In this document: positions 60,601 through 64,000 of the stretch, one piece after another
Layout of the letters: each line of letters starts with the position of its first letter
How positions within the stretch are numbered: position 1 is the first letter of the stretch
NCBI GenBank assembly: GCA_032718475.1
Contig: JAUCBJ010007025.1
Location: 1-64,000, forward strand
Direction: 5' to 3'
DNA length: 64,000 nt
Source of the DNA: Nemertoderma westbladi
Lineage: Eukaryota > Xenacoelomorpha > Nemertodermatida > Nemertodermatidae
Made by a program: the position numbers and the translations under genes
Notes under the pieces: model-generated
What the model saw: only the letters and a program-made list of their open reading frames with translations
Database searches by the model: none
Told to the model about the DNA's origin: nothing

Positions 60601-63099
60601 TTTCATCTCATCTCCATTGAACTTGACGATCTCTCCCACCTTTACCGCTTGCCGGGCTTCGGTTCTAGCCATTTGACGCGTAAAACTTTCTTGGGCCATC
60701 GTGTTATTTAATATCGAGTTATCGGTATATAAATTTCTCGGATTATGATCAGTTCTATAGGGAATGTCATTATCAACAGGTCTATAATTACCCTTAATAG
60801 GGTTCACTATAGGAGTTTCTACTTCGCTAGCAGTATAGATGCGTGTAGGCTCCACACCTTGCGCATGCGATACTTCAGACCTAACAGGTTGACACATTGT
60901 TACAGAGGGTGGTGGTATACCCCTTTGAGTATTTACTAATTTATCGCGTTCTAGCGCGATACTTTGCTGCACTTCTTGCAACTCTAGCCTACTTTCCCTT
61001 ACTGTGCCCTTGAATTGCTGGACAGTCTCCTGCATCTGCCCGAGCAGGAGATCCATCCCCCGCCGTCTCTCATCCACCCATTCGACCGCCGAAGCGGGAG
61101 TCGCCAACGTTGTAGCGGGCGGACGAGGGACAACGGGCGACAAATTATGAATATTTCGCTCGGGGTCCAGGACCTGAACTGTCTCCTGGGCAGTTCTACT
61201 GGGCACAGGTAGCTTAGTGCTATGTAGAGGGAATTTAGAGGTAGCTTCAGGGAGCACAGGTGTATCTATCACCGAAGGGGTGATTTCAAAAACAGGCCTA
61301 ATTATTTCAGGCTCATCTACTATAGTAGGGAGTCTTTCTATTTTAATTATTTGGTCTGTGGGTTCTGTACTACCTAAGCTGGTGTCATTTAGTTGCCTTC
61401 TAACAGCTGGAGGCAAATCAGGCAATTTCTGACGGTGGAATGTTCTTTTACGTGTGCTTAGACGAGATCTATTTCCTTTGCCTTCAGTATCGGTGGTATC
61501 GCCTTCCTCCGATGATGTATATCCCTGTCTTTTGGGAGTAGATCGATTCATCATCTGCATATTGCTAGCTGTTAACTGTTTATTTATGCAGTCTTGATTC
61601 TCCTGAATGTTTTCCAATTCTAATTGGGTGATTTCTTCAGTCGCTCTCCGTTCTGCTTCTGCCACTGCCTTTGCCGCCTTTCTTTCGGCTTCGGCCGCTT
61701 TTGCTTCTGCCGCTGCCGCTGCCACCTTTGCCTCTGCCGCTGCCTCTGCCGCCTTTGCCTCTGCCGCTGCCTCTGCCGCCTTTCTTTCAGCTTCGGCCGC
61801 TTTTGCTTCTGCCGCTGCCGCTGCCGCCTTTGCCTCTGCCGCTGCCTCTGCCGCCTTTGCCTCTGCCGCTGCCTCTGCCGCTGCCGCTTTTCTTTCTGCT
61901 TCTGCAGCTACCACTGCTGCTTTCTTTCTGTCTTCTATACGTTTTTTCTTTACTTGCTCCTCTTGGACTCGTGTCAGGCGGAGTTGTTCATCAAATTTAG
62001 CCTGATTCGCAGCCCTCATTTCCACATCGATGGCATCCAACACAAGCTTGGTTCCTTCACTATTAGGGCTAAGTCCGTCTAACCTTCTCCTCAACTCGTC
62101 ATCACCTAAAAAACGTTGATAGTCTGACAGATAGATGTCAATGGCATCCCTCTTATGCGGCTTCTCTGCCGTCGCTTCACTTTCCACTTGGGAAAAAGTA
62201 GCGTCTGTTGATTCTCCATGGGTTGAGCGCTCCTCCAGCTGAGCTTTCCACTGAGCTGTTCCTTGAACTTGGCGACTCACCCGTTGAAACCAAGTCTTTA
62301 CGGCAACTTGCAACGACGTGTCTTGTCTTCTTTTAGAAGCCTCTTCAAAGGCTGATAATATTAGCCTGATTCGCAGAATTCTTTCTCTAACTTGATAAAG
62401 CAGTTGTCCCTGCTCTTGAGGTCCTTGAGGTTGTTGTAACAGTTGTTTTTCTACTCGCTCCATAGAGCTGAAGAATCCCTGTGCGTATCCGGCTGCGGAC
62501 CTCTTCCACACAGCTGGATCGATGGTTTCCTTGGCTACTCCCATCCGGTGTATGTCTTCCCAGGCAGCTTCTGATAAATCAAACGGGAGTCCGGGTCCAG
62601 GGAAGTTCCATTGCGACTCGACAATAGACTTCAGTTCTTCCCTCGTGTATCCCGCATAACTATCTTTAGTTGATCGTTGACTTCTCGCCCAATCGATCTG
62701 GTGTTCTTCCACCGCGATCAATATCCTAGTGAGTACGGCTGCAGGAAGGATGAGAAGGGGATCCGAATAAACCGCATCCGTCATCTTTGCTCCGCGCTCG
62801 GGTGTCAGCTCTACAGTATACTCACTACTGGAGCTGTTGGGCCGTTGAGAAATAAGTTCTTGGCTCGCGGGTTGTTGCTGTTCTGCTGCTTCTTGGTCCC
62901 GCTTGACCTGAGCTCGAGTGCCTATGATAGACCTACGATGTTGGACCAGCCTAGGGTCTGATATTACTACAGGAGGGATGACCTTCCTCACAGTAGGGGG
63001 TGAACTGAACTTAGGTCTAGACAGTTCTACACCTCTATCTGAGTCACAGATAGTTACATCTAATAAACTGTCTGACAGGTTCTGCTTAGTATCAGACAT
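57682..63099 (-). CDS. gag-pol: Gag-Pol of copy B, first part: Gag, protease and RT
   Basis: The frame of 1805 codons starts MSDTKQNLSD. Residues 1-390 form a Gag N-terminal part without known motifs. Residues 398-490 are an Ala/Glu/Lys coil of (AEAKAAEAA) repeats. DUF1759-type Gag spans about 820-1000. Zinc knuckles are C1105-C1117, CYNCLRQGHQRRTC (1138-1151) and CAKCGAKHH (1157-1165). The A17-type protease has ALLDSGST (D1280). RT has VRVVFDGSA, FASDIEGMFLQV (first Asp) and DIYMDDNL (1775-1778). It ends at a TGA (57684-57682) just after the RT palm, in the frame of the following RNase H. Flanking sequence is perfectly in phase, so this is a point nonsense change or a recoded stop, not a frameshift. 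Confidence 0.9.
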   Translation of the reverse strand: MSDTKQNLSDSLLDVTICDSDRGVELSRPKFSSPPTVRKVIPPVVISDPRLVQHRRSIIGTRAQVKRDQEAAEQQQPASQELISQRPNSSSSEYTVELTPERGAKMTDAVYSDPLLILPAAVLTRILIAVEEHQIDWARSQRSTKDSYAGYTREELKSIVESQWNFPGPGLPFDLSEAAWEDIHRMGVAKETIDPAVWKRSAAGYAQGFFSSMERVEKQLLQQPQGPQEQGQLLYQVRERILRIRLILSAFEEASKRRQDTSLQVAVKTWFQRVSRQVQGTAQWKAQLEERSTHGESTDATFSQVESEATAEKPHKRDAIDIYLSDYQRFLGDDELRRRLDGLSPNSEGTKLVLDAIDVEMRAANQAKFDEQLRLTRVQEEQVKKKRIEDRKKAAVVAAEAERKAAAAEAAAEAKAAEAAAEAKAAAAAAEAKAAEAERKAAEAAAEAKAAEAAAEAKVAAAAAEAKAAEAERKAAKAVAEAERRATEEITQLELENIQENQDCINKQLTASNMQMMNRSTPKRQGYTSSEEGDTTDTEGKGNRSRLSTRKRTFHRQKLPDLPPAVRRQLNDTSLGSTEPTDQIIKIERLPTIVDEPEIIRPVFEITPSVIDTPVLPEATSKFPLHSTKLPVPSRTAQETVQVLDPERNIHNLSPVVPRPPATTLATPASAVEWVDERRRGMDLLLGQMQETVQQFKGTVRESRLELQEVQQSIALERDKLVNTQRGIPPPSVTMCQPVRSEVSHAQGVEPTRIYTASEVETPIVNPIKGNYRPVDNDIPYRTDHNPRNLYTDNSILNNTMAQESFTRQMARTEARQAVKVGEIVKFNGDEMKWLPFNEYYKDNIQNSVLSNGEKLRYLIECLEGSPKLMALKFIGHPDGLRQVWDTLNIRYGNRNNIAGYLYAKLVAPRKFISSGIIEFSDEIQEICRQLDWLGKSQEYQNAMVIRAVASTLPKGGVGTRWDKKVLYMMEQQRRDPTMADLMSFLDGEVKLQLLKLSREKTLENKVSEKPVSRRKVTPVCYTDDGESQTSQGEDSGKDTDRSYYVNKMPKDQVSKFKSRANDRREQVRKTPPTSPKRIPVRKPEEKASVHNVTQNKVSNIKPKCALCDGTHRLNMCDEFLKKSLTERREVMWDKRLCYNCLRQGHQRRTCFSDIRCAKCGAKHHILLHAEFERNSPNQVSDSELHVQFSDVNDTDQSEMEGFYTDEFSDENESCYMINTAVYRALTYEKDTDNDFTLTTSERQPSWKEPSSNVGIREFPVVQVRVHGPKRSYVVNALLDSGSTGTFIDKELAEDIFDGQPKFRTKLNMSGIMQVWKSTITVDYYVGALSTPQDELGEHSIRSVKMVAIKNFATTQADLYNWDEDESIQHLNIPRFQTDYPGVQILIGQNAHEALETLEKRPAQTQPLQTYAVRTRVGWYFTGPSRRTLRERLPQERVYQVSEWEDDTSEGDDLTEGTPYSSDNDDVHQLFDEENTIDLFKENEAWQNQVNLCQLLYPSEREAYNDELNDVIERCNAKTRDEHAVRFFTQEAVEPNSYDKALSVEEERAKQIQETTTRFLKDQGRYEVGLPFRKREPKFINNRPLAEKRIAQLHRRLTANSSAKAMYQTQLEKFISKGYAERVPEETPVTERTYYLTHHYVPKPGKPHEVRVVFDGSALYMGQSLNSELLPGPNLLQSLLGILLRLRQYSIAFASDIEGMFLQVKVLDRDRDSLRFLWWPEGDLNQKPVEYWMTIQAFGIISSPSNACSVVRTTAEDNREAFSKEVIDNIKRDIYMDDNLKSLPSVEEAIEVAKGTVECLKRGGF
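61650..61900. repeat. Imperfect repeat coding for the Ala/Glu coil of Gag
   Basis: GCCTCTGCCGCTGCCTCTGC-type units of 15-24 bp, arranged in larger blocks. On - they encode A/E/K heptad-like repeats. The long + strand open frames here (F/A/S-rich or P/L-rich) are shadows. Confidence 0.9.
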
Positions 63100-64000
63100 G
63101 TTTATGTGTACAGTTGAATGCCTACTGCTATATTACAGTCTAAGCAAGTCTAGTAATTCAGTATTAACTGCTAGCCTAGTAATTAATTACCTATACTGCT
63201 ACTCAGTGTAGCGTGATATATATATTATATTAGAATACCGGTATGCTTATAGTATATATAACTATATAAGTATTATTACAGACTAGGTTTATCACAGAAT
63301 ACCGGTATAATTTTAGCACAAATATATATAAATATATAATAGGCCTATCGGGAATACCGGTATACAGCTTACAGTTTATAGTATATATAATTCTGGACTA
63401 GAATTAATTACAAGTACCGGTATAATTTCAGCCGAAACTTATAGAAATAAAGATAATAGGCCTATCGTAAATACCGGTATATCAATTATTTTAAATAATT
63501 GAATTTCTGAATTTTAGGGTTACTTGGTTACTTTACTTACTTTATTACCGCTATTTGAGCAGTAGTCCAACTGATATTGAGACCTAATGGTTGTATGGTA
63601 GGCCTACTATTTATAAATCGTTAGATTTGATTTATAATATATATATACCCGTTTTAATGGGTTTTGTCAATGTTTGAAATAAATGTTATTATTTCTGGGG
63701 AGTAATCACTACACAAAGCGGTGCGCTTTCAGTGAAGTGTTACTTATAGGACACTAAAACAAATAATGCTAATTTACCTAAGTTACTTAATACTACAAAT
63801 TACGTACAATTCGGGTGAGATTACAATCTCTAAATAAACACAAAAATTTACAAAAAACACAAAATACGAATTTTCAGGGTAATTTTACAAGAAGTCTACA
63901 AACCAGCCTAACAAAGGGTTAGAAATCTGGTTATTACAACGGACAGGATACTGCGGTATTTGAAAATAATACGTAGTAGTAAATACACTGCGTTGTCCAG
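63100..64000 (-). other. 5' leader of copy B (part)
   Basis: Non-coding. It closely matches 11736-12617 of copy A. The ACCGGT sites are at 63237, 63301, 63356, 63416 and 63473. The window ends before the primer binding site and the 5' LTR. Confidence 0.8.

Larger units (their letters stand above)
47714..64000 (-). mobile_element. BEL/Pao-type element copy B, near complete, with large ORF3 (5' end beyond window)
   Basis: On -, from right to left: leader (63100-64000 and beyond), gag-pol (63099-54892, one in-frame TGA), spacer (54891-53246), ORF3 (53245-48992), 3' LTR (48913-47714). The 5' LTR should lie about 1.3-2.5 kb beyond the window, judging from copy A. It is inserted in gag of element F; GAATC at 47709-47713 is the left half of the expected 5 bp duplication. 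It is the most complete member of the family here and the only one with RT, RNase H, integrase and full ORF3. Confidence 0.9.

Noticed and set aside
61607-62082. Long + strand frames rich in Phe/Ala/Ser or Pro/Leu
   Set aside because: They are the complement of the Ala/Glu coil repeat of Gag; the repeat has no stops in several frames.

Overview
The window is eukaryotic (metazoan) DNA: AT-rich, intron-containing, and mostly made of retroelements nested in and beside each other. The many TAGGCCTA/ACCGGT palindromes, the BEL/Pao and Ty3/gypsy elements and the non-LTR fragments suggest an aquatic invertebrate, but the species cannot be fixed from the sequence. No CRISPR array, operon or bacterial gene is present. 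Host genes are few. One is a complete three-exon p24/TMED gene (TMED3/7-like, + strand, 28378-34820). The other is a probable terminal exon of an unidentified gene (- strand, 41823-42488).

Layout from left to right. 1-2122: 3' end of a BEL/Pao element on + (copy C), ending in a ~1.2 kb LTR. 2123-4377: G and C homopolymers, a four-unit tandem repeat, a perfect-looking hairpin and a decayed non-LTR reverse transcriptase (RT). 4378-15094: a complete BEL/Pao-type element on - (copy A), with two LTRs and CCCCC flanks; its gag-pol is internally deleted but still open (1023 codons) and its ORF3 is degenerate. 15095-21800: remains of a second, divergent BEL/Pao element on - (copy D: integrase C-terminus, spacer, broken ORF3) with tandem repeats. 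21755-25630: short repeats and a broken non-LTR element with a Ulp1-like protease, coiled coil, ORF1-type domain and AP endonuclease. 28378-35071: the TMED gene, whose first intron carries a + strand LINE RT and a - strand GC-rich RT. 35140-35930: small Ty3 and LINE fragments. 35958-41350: a young Ty3/gypsy element on - (E) with 205 bp LTRs that look identical. 41370-43740: repeats, the unknown exon and another RT fragment. 43814-47713: a GC-rich, frameshifted Ty3/gypsy element on - (F), interrupted at 47714 by the near-complete BEL/Pao copy B (47714 to beyond 64000, -).

The most interesting item is the BEL/Pao family itself. Downstream of gag-pol, where an env would sit, copy B carries an intact 1417-codon ORF3. 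I see no signal peptide or membrane segment in it. It contains a DEDD-type 3'-5' exonuclease-like domain (D-N-E-G, D819, FVDTQ, Y-x3-E) followed by a cysteine/histidine zinc-knuckle module. The divergent element D carries, in the same place after pol, a broken gene with the same exonuclease motifs and the same zinc module. So ORF3 looks like an inherited, functional part of this lineage. From memory, DEDDy-type exonuclease ORF3s are known in bdelloid rotifer LTR retrotransposons; whether this BEL/Pao version is described needs a database search. Copies A and C share one large ORF3 deletion, and the LTR U3 regions have been exchanged between subfamilies while R-U5 stayed conserved.
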